A stretch of 64,000 bases of DNA from Mucidula mucida. Its lineage: Eukaryota > Basidiomycota > Agaricomycetes > Agaricales > Physalacriaceae. The stretch covers positions 1,674,001-1,738,000 of the forward strand of contig JADNYV010000001.1 in assembly GCA_015501055.1 (NCBI GenBank), in the 5' to 3' direction. Position numbers and translations under genes: made by a program. Position 1 is the first letter of the stretch; each line of letters opens with the position of its first letter. Shown here one piece after another: positions 12,328-22,904 of this stretch. The notes under the pieces were generated by a model. The model ran no database searches. It was not told the DNA's origin and saw only the letters and a list, made by a program, of their open reading frames with translations.

Positions 12328-12866
12328 ATGCATTTCTTTAACGCTCAAAGGAGCCTTTTGTTGCTCCTGCTATTACCCTCTCTTGCTGTCTCCCAGGTCC
12401 GCAAATTTTCACAATGACTGGGAAAGGGCGTGTTTGACATGATAATTACTAGTCTTCGACCCGAGGCACCACTACAAGCTCAAGCTCGGGCGGCTCTACA
12501 AGCACGAGTGTCCAGCTTACCACATCGGTCGCTACCACCGTATTCACCTCTGGCGGATCCACCATAACAGCTAGCTCCGTTGTCACCATAACGCCGTCGT
12601 CTGGAAACAGCACAAATACCCAAAACGGCAATGCGACCCACACAGCAACACCTCCACCACACCGACGACGTTTCCTATAGCGTCAACAGATGGCGTGGAT
12701 GGTGGAGGAGGGTCAAACGGGGCACCATCGCCTGGTGGAACAAGCAATGCAGATGGACCGGATGATGACTATATCGCTGACAGCGCTTGGCGTTGGCTAG
12801 TGTTGCACATGCCATGACATTTGTATCCATCGGGGCTCTCATTGGTGGTGTCATGGTGCTGTTGTA
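12328..12866 (+). CDS. Small secreted Ser/Thr-rich protein, probable GPI anchor
   Basis: The start at 12328 gives a classical signal peptide (MHFFNAQRSLLLLLLLPSLA). An intron beginning after CAG leads to a Ser/Thr/Gly-rich body (TTTSSSSGGSTSTSVQLTT) of the kind heavily O-glycosylated at fungal walls. The far end encodes ASVAHAMTFVSIGALIGGVM and then a stop, a hydrophobic tail typical of GPI-attachment signals. The body and the tail are in different frames, with switches near 12650 and 12790, so exon structure or base calls are unresolved. Function is unknown; the coordinates are approximate. Confidence 0.45.
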
Positions 12867-13098
12867 GGAGCACGTAGATTTGGACTTTGGTTTTCACAGA
12901 CACTGTTTTCGGTTCCCTACATGGACTTTGCATTATAATGTGTTCTTTCAATGATTAAAACTGTCGTCGTTGGGTAATAATAAACTAATGCGATGAATGG
13001 ACGATCATTACAATACTGTCGATGGCTCTGTTCTAAAAGAAGGTATTGAGCGGCGATACAGAGGCGGTGGACAAAACTTACCACACCGGCAATGATGG

Positions 13099-13834
13099 TC
13101 ATGATGCGAGATACGGTGAAGTGATCTTGTAATAGGGTGTCGCCTGGAAAGGACGCCGTCGCCGCTCGGTCAAGTGTGCCGCGTGTGCTCGCCGCGAACG
13201 TTCCGAGCAGAGAGACGGATGTGCTGCGGCCCATTGCTGACGCGCCGATGTTATTTGGTGTTGCCGCAGCGCGTGCTGAAGCTTATCCGACGTGGCATGC
13301 AGATCCTGAAGGAATGGGGGAATGGCGTAGAAAGGGGAAGGATCATGCGGTGGAACGTGTCCTGCAAGTGGCACTGGCTATCGCGGCGTGAGATGCAAAG
13401 AAAGTAATTCATGAAAGAAACCGTACCACGTATCCAAAGGGTGAACCCACGACATATGGCTGTGTGCTTGGCGGAGGCGTAAAGCCCCACATGTCCTGTG
13501 CGGCGCCTATACTGCGACGCAAATCGTGACAGAATGGCTGGGTATAGGATGGGACATTCGTTATCGACGCGGGCGATGATAACCGCGGCCAGTTTTGACT
13601 GGTTTCAGCTGTAAAACAGGGATATGACGGCTGCAGTGGCGGCGGCTGTTCGTCAAAGACAGGAAAGGAGAGCTCTGGCAGAGCGTATTCATCGTCGTAC
13701 GAGGGAGCCGACGGGTCTAACAGCTGGCCAGACTTTTGGGCGTCCGCGACTCCCTTGAGCCAGGTAAGGACATTGGCAAAGTAGAGAGTGGATACGGCTT
13801 CAGATGGACGATGGAGCAGAAAGGGAATGTCCAT
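13099..13834 (-). CDS. Uncharacterised protein
   Basis: A two-exon reading starts at 13834 (MDIPFLLHRPSEAVSTLYFA), continues through LTWLKGVADAQKSGQLLDP and a Pro-rich segment, and splices over roughly 13380-13430 into PLAGHVPPHDPSPFYAIPPF, LQDLHATSDKLQHALRQHQ and an Arg-rich tail ending at 13099. Composition and splice sites look coding, but I recognise no domain. The last exon could instead continue in another frame toward 12917. Low certainty on the 3' end. Confidence 0.4.
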
Positions 13835-14160
13835 ATTTTGGCGGAGACGACGACGGTGGCAAAGGAAAAGCAAAGAAATCCATTTGACTTATAAAAGATG
13901 CAAGGCTGGGTTCGATCGTCCGGGTGTAGGCGCGTTACGCTGTCACTCTGATAAAGCACGGCGACTTGCTCACGGCCTTGCCGACCGACAGCAATGCAGT
14001 ATTATGCTGTTCTTTATTGTCAACGCTGCTGCTCGTCGCGCGACTGCTCGCTGGACGGCGGTGAAGGGAGATATACGCAGGCCGAGAAGGCGCCTAGATA
14101 GTGACTGGCCCTGTGTGAATAGATCTACTGTAACCAGTACTTTCGTTACCACAGAATTCA
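13835..14160. promoter_or_regulatory. Divergent intergenic region upstream of MYG1
   Basis: About 330 bp between two divergent genes. No element is identifiable beyond this position. Confidence 0.35.
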
Positions 14161-15594
14161 TGAGTCATACTCTCACTCAAAGGCTTCTCAAAGCGCTTCC
14201 TTATCGATTGTCACGACCGCTTCCATTCAGCCGCGCCATGTCGGACACTTGCCCCCTCCAGAAAAAACAAAAGATGGACCATCAAAAAGTATACCAAATA
14301 CGACAAGTTTCATTGGCGCTCACCCGCTCCCATTCTAGATCATCGGCACGCACAATGGAACCTTTCACTGTGACGAGGCCCTCGCAGTCTTTTTACTGCG
14401 TCAAACAAATTCCTTCACAGGAGCTGGTAAGCCCGTCTCTTCCATCCGCTCAGCCCTAACAACATCAAGACCTGAAGCGATCTCGTGATCCCGCCCTCCT
14501 CGACGGCTGCGACATCGTTGTCGACGTTGGCGCCATCTACGATGCGGCCGCACAGCGCTTCGACCATCATCAGCGCGGCTTCGAGGAGGTGTTCGGCCAT
14601 GGATTCACCACGAAGCTCAGCTCGGCCGGCCTCATCTACAAGTAGCCCCTTCCCTCTTTTCCCCCGCGTAGCCCTAATGCCGCGGCAGACACTTTGGAAA
14701 GGAGATCATCGCAGCCAGGACGCAGGTGCCCGTGGACGACACCAAGGTCCACACCCTGTGGCTCAAGTTGTACCAGGTAAGCCAACGCGCAACTCCGTGT
14801 TATTATGACAAACTAAGTAACCCTAGGAATTCATCGAAGCCATCGACGCGAACGATAATGGCATCTCCCGGTATCCCACGGAGATCAAGCCTCTCTACAA
14901 GAGTAGCACCGACCTGCCCAGCCGGGTCGGCTCCTTAAATCCTGCATGGAACCAGTCCTGGGATCCCCAGACCCTCGATGTCCGTTGCACCCTCGCTTCA
15001 TCCGTCCGCCCGCTTCTCACATACCGTTGTTAGACCCAATTCGCCAAGGCATCAGCTTTAACCGGCCAGGAGTTCCTCGCAAAGCTTGATTTTTACGCGA
15101 ACGCTTGGTTACCTGCCCGAGATTATTGATAGACGCTCTGCAAAAGAGTAAACAAAATGTTGATGCCACAGGCAAGCTCGTCTTGCTCGAGCAGTACTTC
15201 CATGGAAGGTACGTTCACATTCCGACAAGTCTTTTCCTGTCACTAAGCGTGTTGTAGGGACACTTTTTGATCTAGAGCGCGAATCTCTCATCGAACCGAC
15301 ATCCACATACGTGGTCTATTCCGACGACGGCGGGAATTGGAGGGTGCAGGCGGTCCCCGTCTCTGAAGACAGTTTCGAGAGTCGGAAGCCTCTGCCCGAA
15401 GCCTGGAGAGGTGTCCGCGACGACGCATTGAGTAAGATCAGCGGTGTCGAAGGGTGCGTGTTCGTCCATGCCAGTGGCTTTATCGGAGGTAGATTACATT
15501 ACTCACTCCAAAAGCGTCCAAGCTCACTCATTGGTCAGGAACAAAAACAAAGGAGGGAGCTTTAAAGCTCGCTCGCCTCGCGCTTGAGATGTAA
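14161..15594 (+). CDS. MYG1: MYG1 family exonuclease (UPF0160), mitochondrial/nuclear
   Basis: MYG1 is a DHH-superfamily 3'-5' RNA exonuclease linking nuclear and mitochondrial RNA processing. The family opening IIGTHNGTFHCDEALAVFLL is clear, followed by DIVVDVGAIYD, RFDHHQRGFEEVFG, KLSSAGLIYKHFGKEII, WDPQTLD, ATGKLVLLEQYFHG, WRVQAVPVSEDSFESRKPLP, WRGVRDDALSKISGVEGCVF and VHASGFIGG. The 26-residue leader (MSHTLTQRLLKALPYRLSRP) resembles a mitochondrial presequence; the Met at 14239 is an alternative start. Two one-base frame problems occur, one between LPARD and ALQKSKQN near 15121-15125 and one at the acceptor near 15257. They are opposite in sign and both sit at short T or G runs. The function call is firm; the frames need checking. 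Confidence 0.9.
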
Positions 15595-15683
15595 CACTCT
15601 AGATCTGTGTATATTACATTTGACAACAAAGCAAGCTCGACGAGAAAAAAGTAAGATGAAGGACCGCCACAGGGCAATCCAGA

Positions 15684-17234
15684 TTACGCTTCTTCGGATG
15701 GAGAAGAAACGGCAGACTCCTCGTCCTTGGTTTCTCCCACGCTTTCATCAACTGGGGTGGCATCCTCGCCATCAATCGCGCGCCGGGGAAGGGGAGGTTG
15801 TCCGGGCAGTCGCTGGATCATTCAACGTTAACGGATGTTTGACAGCGGCATGCGCGAAAAAGTTACCTTGAAAGCAAATTTGCAAACCATGAAACCGCCT
15901 TTGTTCAAGCCTTTCTCCGACCACGCCTGTCCACTGGTAAGACTCAAAGAGAATGACTATGTTGGTGTTGCGTACTTTTTCGACTTCGTAGAGCCCATCA
16001 TATCGGTATCTGCAACACCAATGGATTAGCAAGGACGACAACAGCCGCAGGGCGCTCACCCTTCGCTAGGACCATATGGCGACTTCAACTTGTAACCACG
16101 GATAACCCGTACGGGTTTCTTTGTTTCGGACGAGCGCTGCCGGTGACACGCGGGTCAGATTGCCCACGGAAGAAACTTCTAATGTGTATTACCTGAAGAG
16201 TTCTGTTGAACTACGGAGCTGTCAATATCAAGCTCCAGAAGAAAGTAGACGGCATACATTGTTATCAAAGTCTTGATCGCTTGACTGAGGAGCTGTTCGT
16301 AGCTGCGCGGGAATAGAGAACGACAATGGAGACCGGACGCCAAGCATACATTTTTTGGAGCCGCTTTTGTTCCTTTCAAGTCGCGTCCGCCTTGAATGTA
16401 TCCGTCAGCCGATGCGCGCCATGGAGTGGAACGTTGAGTATCTACCTGATCCTGTGTACGTACTGTTCGCGAGTTCATTATCATATCCAAAGGAAATTCT
16501 GTGAATAACGTACAACGCGTATCCAAGGTCCACGTCGTCGTCGTAGCCACCGCTCAGCGCGACGCTATATGCGCCCTGTGGTCCCACTGCTATACCGCCC
16601 ACCCAAGGACTGGAGGCATACGTGAGAAGCCTGGTAACAGAACAACGGGCGTACGCACGCGTGAATGGCATCATTGCTGCAGCCTTCTCTCGTCTCCCAC
16701 CAGGTGCCGACCTCGATATGAGGAATATGGCCATACACCTTTCTACAGCAGATCAGCCTCCTACTCCCAATATTGAAAACAAAAACATGGACGCACGGAT
16801 TATATTTGCGCTTCACGCCGTCGCCGCTGCCCAGCGGGCCCTCGTTACCTGATACTCTGATGCCAGCTTGGAACGATATGGGCATCGGGCTGGAGATCTT
16901 CTGCTCCGACTTGTAGTCGACCTTTTTGCCTCTGTTGCGCGCACTCCGTCGAGTCGGACCGCTTTCCTCGGGTGTGCTACTATCGCCGTCGCCCCGGGAT
17001 ACCTTTGCTGCAGGCTCCCCATCATCGGTGGTTACGGGGGTTCCTTGCGCTTCTTGGGTGCTTTGGGCTTTGGGATGATCTTTTCCTTGGGCTCGAAGAG
17101 TGGTGTGTCAAGCCCTAGCGATTTCAAGAGCGCCTTGTTCCTGAAAGACGATTGACATTCTTATGAACTTGAGAAAGTATGTTTACGAACCGAGCAATGT
17201 TCGCGTCGCGCTGTCTTTCGTATTCAGAGACCAT
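15684..17234 (-). CDS. SRA-YDG domain protein, putative 5-methylcytosine reader
   Basis: SRA-YDG domains, as in UHRF1 and SUVH proteins, bind methylated or hemimethylated CpG. After a short helical N-terminus (MVSEYERQRDANIARNKALL) and a basic linker with TRRSARNRGKKVDYKS, the domain reads VYGHIPHIEVGTWWETREGC, PWVGGIAVGPQGAYSVALSG, GYDDDVDLGYAFTYTGSGG, RDLKGTKAAPKN, TKKPVRVIRGYKLKSPYGP, EGYRYDGLYEVEK and GFMVCKFAFKRLPGQPPLP, then an acidic tail. I see no PHD, RING or SET partner. The frame breaks at a G5/C5 run (17036-17040); one more C would join KKRKEPP to VTTDDGEPAA. The start at 17234 is the first Met before the helix. Confidence 0.87.
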
Positions 17235-17439
17235 TTTGGGAGATTGGGAGAACACAAAATGCTTCCGTGGGAATTTACGCGACCCTCAATAGGAGTTCTG
17301 TCACAGCGTATCGATCACATGACCGTGACAGGACGCGTTCCAGTGTGGCGCCACCGATTTAAGACGTTCTCAATTCGAGCTACTTGGCTAAGCAGATATA
17401 AAGTAATGATTTATTATTGCTATATGAAAGTACTAGCAA

Positions 17440-19288
17440 TCAATAGCTTGACTCGGCCTGAAAACTCTCAATCGAGCGAGATGGCGAAGCCTCACCCATA
17501 AACTGGAACATCAATGGCACTTGACTACCGGACGAGACAGAAGACTTTGATGAGCTCCTCTGGTGTCCATTAGAGGATTTCTTGTTATGCATGTCCTCTG
17601 AAGTGCCGATGAGTGAGATGTTTACTGGCACACTAAAAAAACTCACTTCCTAGGAAACGACATTTCCCTTGCTTTAGCCATGAACAGTTCTTTCCGTGGG
17701 GGCAATAGTGACTACTGAAGCAATCGTCCCCCAACGGACAGGTTCTTCCTATTGAACTGTAAGGACAAGCTTTGAAAGCATCAGAGATGATGAATTGACC
17801 TTTATTAATGATTGCGCAAGGAAATCTTTTCGCTAAGCGACGCATCTCTTCGTAATTCTCAGGCGTAAGCTCGTAGTCATGACTGTAGGCGCATTTCGCG
17901 CCTTTGTTGCATGTTCCCAAATAAAAGAATGTGCACGGAACCGGATTCTCTGAAGCTTTGTCAAAACCAATGTGCGGAGACGCGATAGAATAACTGACGT
18001 TTATTCATGGGCTATCATCAGTCGTTCAATAGACTTCATCTGCCATTGGGAGTTGAAATACGTACGACACCTGGTTTCATCTTCCTCTGCCGTCCAGCCA
18101 TGTGTTCCACTTCTTGGGAGTTCTCCGAAGACGTTTTATAATTCTTGAACTTTGTCAAGTGCGATGGTACTTTGGTCGGTCGGAATAGACCGTCTATATG
18201 GACAGCTGGGAGCCTGAGATGTTGCAGTTCCAGCGCCAACTCTTTATATCCGGAGAGGAGGATAACTTTGTCGAGCAAACCTTCAGTTTCAAGCGATGCC
18301 AGGGTCGAAGAGTACCCGTTATCGTGACCGCCTAGAAGGAGGTTGGCATAGCTCGACAACGGGCGAAACTCGGACGCACCACCAAAATAAATCAAAGCCA
18401 TCTGTGGTAGCGGGGAGAATACGCGAAGGTATTCTAGCGCACGGTTGAGCACGTGAACTCCCTAGCAGTATACTACACCCTTACCTTTGATTTTGGCATC
18501 CGCCGCTTCTTTACCTTGACCAACATCGATGATCGAAAATAATGGGGTGGCCTGGTTAAATCCCAAGCAGAAGTTGTCGAAATCATCCACTGTGCAGACG
18601 TTGTTGTTGCAGAGCGTTTCTGATAGACCTTGCTTATTGCAATAGACGGTGACCCAAAGACGCGCTCGTGATGCGATACGTCCGTTGATGTTTGTGACGT
18701 TTTCCGTGATGCCTTTGGTTAATAAGGTGGCGGCCTCAAAAGTATCTCAGAACAGGTTGCTGCGCAGGGGTTATTACTCACATTTCGCCCGCCTACTCTA
18801 CCCTGACGAAGAAGATCGTCGGCGAAAATGTTTCCGTCCCCGTCGACGAGGACAAGAATGATAGGGTGATCCTCCTGAAAGGAACCTTCAGTTGGTGGGC
18901 AGCAGATATAGATTTGGACCTACGTGCAAAGAGCGAATTTGCTGTTGTAGTTCGCGTACTTGCTGCCCCAAGACGTTCGCGTTTGCTGAACCGTCTCTTG
19001 GTCCCCGTCCGCCTTGGCTAGTGCTTGTTTCCACACCATAACCTCGCGCTCGAGCTCACGATTGCGGATGACCAGGCTCTCATTTTCCAGGACCGTTCTA
19101 TTGAAAAGTTCTTGACAGCGCGGTGAGCACCCGAAAGACAATATACAAAGCACGCCGCCTTCTACCTGTTTGTTCAGTTATTAATTGACGCCTGAACAGA
19201 GCCGATTGTGAAAGTGCACAAGATGACATTGTCGAAGGACTAACCAGACGCCAATGGGGGTTTTCTCTATCGGTTTCTCTTGGTCCAT
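17440..19288 (-). CDS. CCCH zinc-finger protein with DUF7923-type N-terminal domain
   Basis: A coiled-coil N-terminus (ENESLVIRNRELEREVMVWK) leads into a globular domain, HPIILVLVDGDGNIFADDLL, TVYCNKQGLSETLCNN, FCLGFNQATPLFSIIDVGQG, FGGASEFRPLSSYANLLLGG. From memory this matches the uncharacterised domain called DUF7923 in fungal CCCH proteins, whose VDGDGN motif suggests a nuclease-like fold (inference). The C-terminus carries tandem zinc knuckles: CTFFYLGTCNKGAKCAYSH (C-x7-C-x5-C-x3-H), CPYSSIGRTCPLGDDCFSSH and a partial CPHGKNCSWLKQGKC, then a Ser-rich tail. RNA binding is likely. Introns of 48-49 nt connect the parts; the first two exons near 19150-19288 are uncertain. Confidence 0.72.
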
Positions 19289-19744
19289 TTTCGTTGTAAA
19301 TGAGGATTCAATGGCGGCTGCTCGTTCAAAAACATAGATGGTGAGATTTCGCACAGAGAGAAGCTGGTTATACAGCGAAAGAGCGGCGTTGACGCCTTAA
19401 TTGCCGACCATGCTGATGAACGTTGTGGTCGAGAGGCGCAGCGCAGCCCATATTCGATCGCACGTCCCGGCAAGCTCGGCAGCAAAAGCATCATCAATAC
19501 GAATTCACAATTAGCAACTGCATCAATCAATCAACCTTATCCTGCAACCAGAAAAAAATCTAAACGAATGGTATTCAAAAGAACAATTAAGAAATCCACG
19601 CACGACTACTAAAATAAATATTGTATCCCAGAAAAAGAAAGAAGGAATTATCTCGACTGCGCCCATAAACATCTCCCGACAGCGTTAGAGACAGGACACG
19701 CCTCTTTCCAGGGTATAAGTAGCACCATCACGAGAAATCAACGT
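19289..19744. other. Intergenic between CCCH gene start and SEC9 stop
   Basis: About 455 bp, AT-richer than the genes, containing the CCCH-gene promoter and the SEC9 3' region. No gene or RNA is seen. Confidence 0.45.
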
Positions 19745-20963
19745 CTACTTGATCTTCTTGAGCTGTAAAACGGGAATAATGTCAGTACAAGTCCACATAT
19801 TCATGAATGCATATACACGTACCCTTTCAGTGTTGCGGAAGATCTTGTTGTCCAAGCCAACCGTCTTCTTCTCAAGTGTGTCGATACGCTGGTTCTGCGA
19901 GTTGAGCTCTTCGCCCATGGCCATACCCAGAGCCTTCAGACGTTTTGTCATATCGCCAATCTCGTTCAAGTTGTCGTCGATTTCATCCTCCATCTCATCA
20001 TCAGAGCCCGTCGACTCGAACTGGAACCGTTTCCGCTGCTCCTGCCTGGCTGCTGTTTGTGCCTCCGACCTATACCGACCAGCAATACCTTCCTCGTCGT
20101 CTCCGTCATCTCGGCGTCCGTACGTTTGGGCCCGCCCAAGGCGGTTCTGCGTGTCACGAATATCTATCATCGCTTTCTCCCTTTCAGTTCTCTCCTCCTC
20201 GTATCGAGCCTGAATTTTCTGTTCTTGAGCGCGACGTTTCGAATCTTTGTTGAAAGTGATAGCAGGACGGAAGATAGACCGGTTGAGCTTCTTCAATTCA
20301 TCAGTTCTATCGTCAGCGCGTGCGGAGTGTCCTTTCGAAACATCGAGATGACGCTCCGTGCTGGCCAATTTCTCTGTATTGTATCATTAGTTGAGAAGAA
20401 GGAAACAAGGATACGTAGAACATACCTGACTGGTCACCGAGTCGGCCCAGAGTGTTGCGCGCTGTTTCCTCAGCCTCGCGAGCCATGCGGAGAGCATTTC
20501 GTGTAGAGTTTACACTCTCTTGCTTGACGAACCTCGTCTGTTGCTTTATTCCTTCAACGTCTTCGTCGTTCTCCTCGCCAGGAGGAGGGTCTCGAACAGA
20601 TGGGCCATCGAAGAAGCGGCCGGAGCCAGCTTTTTGAGGGTTGTATCCGGCGAACAGTTCGTTGCGGTCTTTGTCTAGCTCGCCGCCACCGCGAGAATAG
20701 ACATCGCCAACGCCGTTGCCCCTGCTGTACTTGTCGCGAGAATAGGAATCTGCGTAGGGGTCGGCAGCCGGCTGGCCTTTGCTGGAGTACGGAGCACTGG
20801 GAGGTGCATTGTAAGGATCACCATCACGACTGGGGATGTAGGTAGTCGCGTTCGAGCGGTAGGAGGGCCGAGGAGAAGTGCTGTTCGAGGGCGGCGCAGC
20901 ATGGCGTGCAGACTCGACGGGGGGTATCATTGGTTTGTCATTTCGCCTGGAGAAAAAAGACAT
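19745..20963 (-). CDS. SEC9: SNAP-25-type t-SNARE Sec9
   Basis: Plasma-membrane Qbc-SNARE for exocytic vesicle fusion, acting with a syntaxin and a synaptobrevin. The start at 20963 ([20 protein letters not shown]) is followed by a disordered Ser/Pro/Tyr-rich region. The Qb helix contains [20 protein letters not shown] and [21 protein letters not shown] long linker with GRAQTYGRR follows, then the Qc helix from [20 protein letters not shown] to [20 protein letters not shown], ending LKKIK. There is no transmembrane span and no palmitoylated Cys cluster, as in yeast Sec9. One intron gives GDQS to EKLAST, and the last intron is a multiple of three. Confidence 0.9.
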
Positions 20964-21309
20964 GGTGGTGGTCTGATGGTGATGGTCGTTGACAGAGAAT
21001 ATTACTACAGTATTAAATCCTACAGGGTAGTTTCAGGGGGGCCGCTCGGCCAGAGGCTGTGAGCTCAAGTGGTCAATTTCGTCAATTAGCAGTGTTGAGC
21101 GGATCATGAATACATTAAATTAGTGACTCCTTCAGCGCTTGAGCTGCTGTTAAACACTAAGTAGTATCGCGTCACGCTGTATGCAAACGGGATGATCTCG
21201 CAAGGCTTATAGTCGAGAGTTCAAACCAAACTCGATAACCAAGAACAGGCAAACCGAGAAATAAAGAAAACACTTCAGTATCACGGGTGTATAATATGAC
21301 AAGACCATT
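20964..21309. other. Intergenic, SEC9 promoter side
   Basis: About 345 bp with no recognisable gene, tRNA or repeat. Confidence 0.4.
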
Positions 21310-22461
21310 CTAGTTGTTAGAAGCGATCTGCCCAGAAAGAGCAACATTGGCCATCTGCACCATCAGGGTATTGAGGACACCGACGAAACCAGCATCCTCC
21401 GGCAGGCTTGAGGCGCTAGGAGCAGCAGAACTCACTGCCGAAGATACAGCAGACGACGACGCGATGATACTGGAAAAGACGGCTACGGACGGAGTCAGCG
21501 AGTTATAGAGGTCGAGGCGATACACCAGCCTCGCGACGCATTGCACGGACAGAATAAGACCGCGTAAGTCGCGATCCGCTTCCAACTCATTGCAACTCGT
21601 CCCTAAACTGGTGTTCGGCGGAAGACGTACATGATGAGGTAGGCCTGGCCGAGGACGATGGAGGAGAAGACGATGACGGAGTCCAAGCACTGCTGGAGGA
21701 CGACGGAGGAGTCCATTGTGAAGTGCTGGTTGGCGCTTGCCAGGTGCTGGTGGGCGAAGGCGCTTGTCCGCTTCCGTACGACCATGATCCACTGAGAACA
21801 CCTTGACTAGTGTCGCCAAAGAATTTGAAAAGCCCCTCCGAAAAGTCAAGATCGTTGGAAGGACATCCCATGCACTAGCACATGACATTAGTGTTTGAGT
21901 TGAAACGACGACTGACACGCACCTCATCAACGATGGTGGCCTGGGTACTTTTGCCATTGATGGTGATAGTTATCTGCGCGTTACAGTGCGCGCCGTTGTC
22001 CCAGTCCTACAGATGTTCATAAGCAGGTTTCGCGATGATCATCACTAACGACATACCTGGGCACTCATGGCTACGATCTATACGAAACTTAGCTGGGTCG
22101 TCAATGATGAAGTAGAGCTTGGAGACTCACAAAATCACTACCACTGAACGTAAAGTGATGAATAGCGCCCAAAAGTACCAAAAAGGACTTGACTTACGAA
22201 TTCGTCCCGCCACATGCGCCACTGGACGTAAAGTGTTCAATAGCGCCCCAAAAGTATCGAAAAAGACGAGACTCACAGGCCGGCTTCGTAGTAGGTGAAG
22301 GACGAGCGGGCACCCAGCTTCGGGCGATGAACAGTGAACGGGTGGCTTCTGTTGGCTACAGCACGGCCATTATGTCGCGACCTGACTACACGGTGGTGCT
22401 CCGCGGCTTGGGTGGGCAGGAGGAAAGCAAGGAAAAGAGTCGACACGAGTGAAATAAGCAT
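21310..22461 (-). CDS. Secreted DPBB (RlpA/expansin-like) protein with Ser-rich tail
   Basis: Secreted protein with a double-psi beta-barrel domain, related to expansins and plant-pathogen barwin/cerato-type proteins; such fungal proteins are thought to loosen cell wall polymers, activity unknown. Signal peptide: MLISLVSTLFLAFLLPTQA. The domain after splicing is FTYYEAGLGACGGTNSGSDF, IVAMSAQ, DWDNGAHCNAQITITINGKS, TQATIVDECMGCPSNDLDFS and EGLFKFFGD, including the conserved Asp of the VDECMGCP motif. A Ser/Thr/Pro-rich tail and a hydrophobic Ser/Ala C-terminus follow, with frame details uncertain near 21570. The domain is split by many introns into mini-exons of 24 nt (22198-22221), 13 nt (22131-22143) and 21 nt (22057-22077). 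The first two introns around the 24-nt exon are near copies of each other. Confidence 0.83.
22144..22197 (-). repeat. Duplicated intron, copy 2 (DPBB gene)
   Basis: This 54-nt GT-AG intron is clearly homologous to the intron at 22222-22276. They share an almost identical 3' two-thirds, from the acttttggg core through cgctatt and cactttacgt to the acceptor. Both interrupt the gene in phase 2. Confidence 0.85.
22222..22276 (-). repeat. Duplicated intron, copy 1 (DPBB gene)
   Basis: This 55-nt GT-AG intron lies immediately upstream, on the minus strand, of the 24-nt exon encoding the GACGGTN motif. It differs from its partner by a few substitutions and one or two single-base gaps. Confidence 0.85.
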
Positions 22462-22904
22462 GGTGGGTGGTAAAGAGCGACAGCAGCCAGTGAAAGGCTA
22501 TATTAGAAACTGTTCGAGGGTAGGGATGCAGTAACAGAACAACAGTCAACCCCGGCCGGCCTCGAGATCGAAGAACGTCATGTCAAAATGGCGTGGGAAC
22601 GGTATCTATGAAATAGCCGTCTCAAGACTCATCCTGCGTGCAGATTATCATGCTCGTCAGATAGACAGAGAGGAGAGAGAAAGGAGGACATGACGGTCAA
22701 TGTGACGGTTCATAGGCATGCATCATACCAATGTCGCTGGACAGCGACCAGGTCCAGGGGAAAATCCCGGCGGGATATGAGATAAAGACACCGGACCCCC
22801 GGTTTAGCACGCACATTCACCGCGCTTTTCACGTTGTACAGAAAATGAAGGGTACGAAATACATGCAGCGAAATGGAGAAAATAATGTAGACCAGATTAG
22901 ATCA
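22462..22904. other. Intergenic, DPBB gene promoter and FEN1 3' side
   Basis: About 440 bp. It includes short purine-rich runs (gagagaga near 22668) but no gene or RNA that I can support. Confidence 0.4.

Noticed and set aside
19945..20253. Ser/Pro-rich frame antisense to SEC9
   Set aside because: Shadow frame of the SNARE gene.
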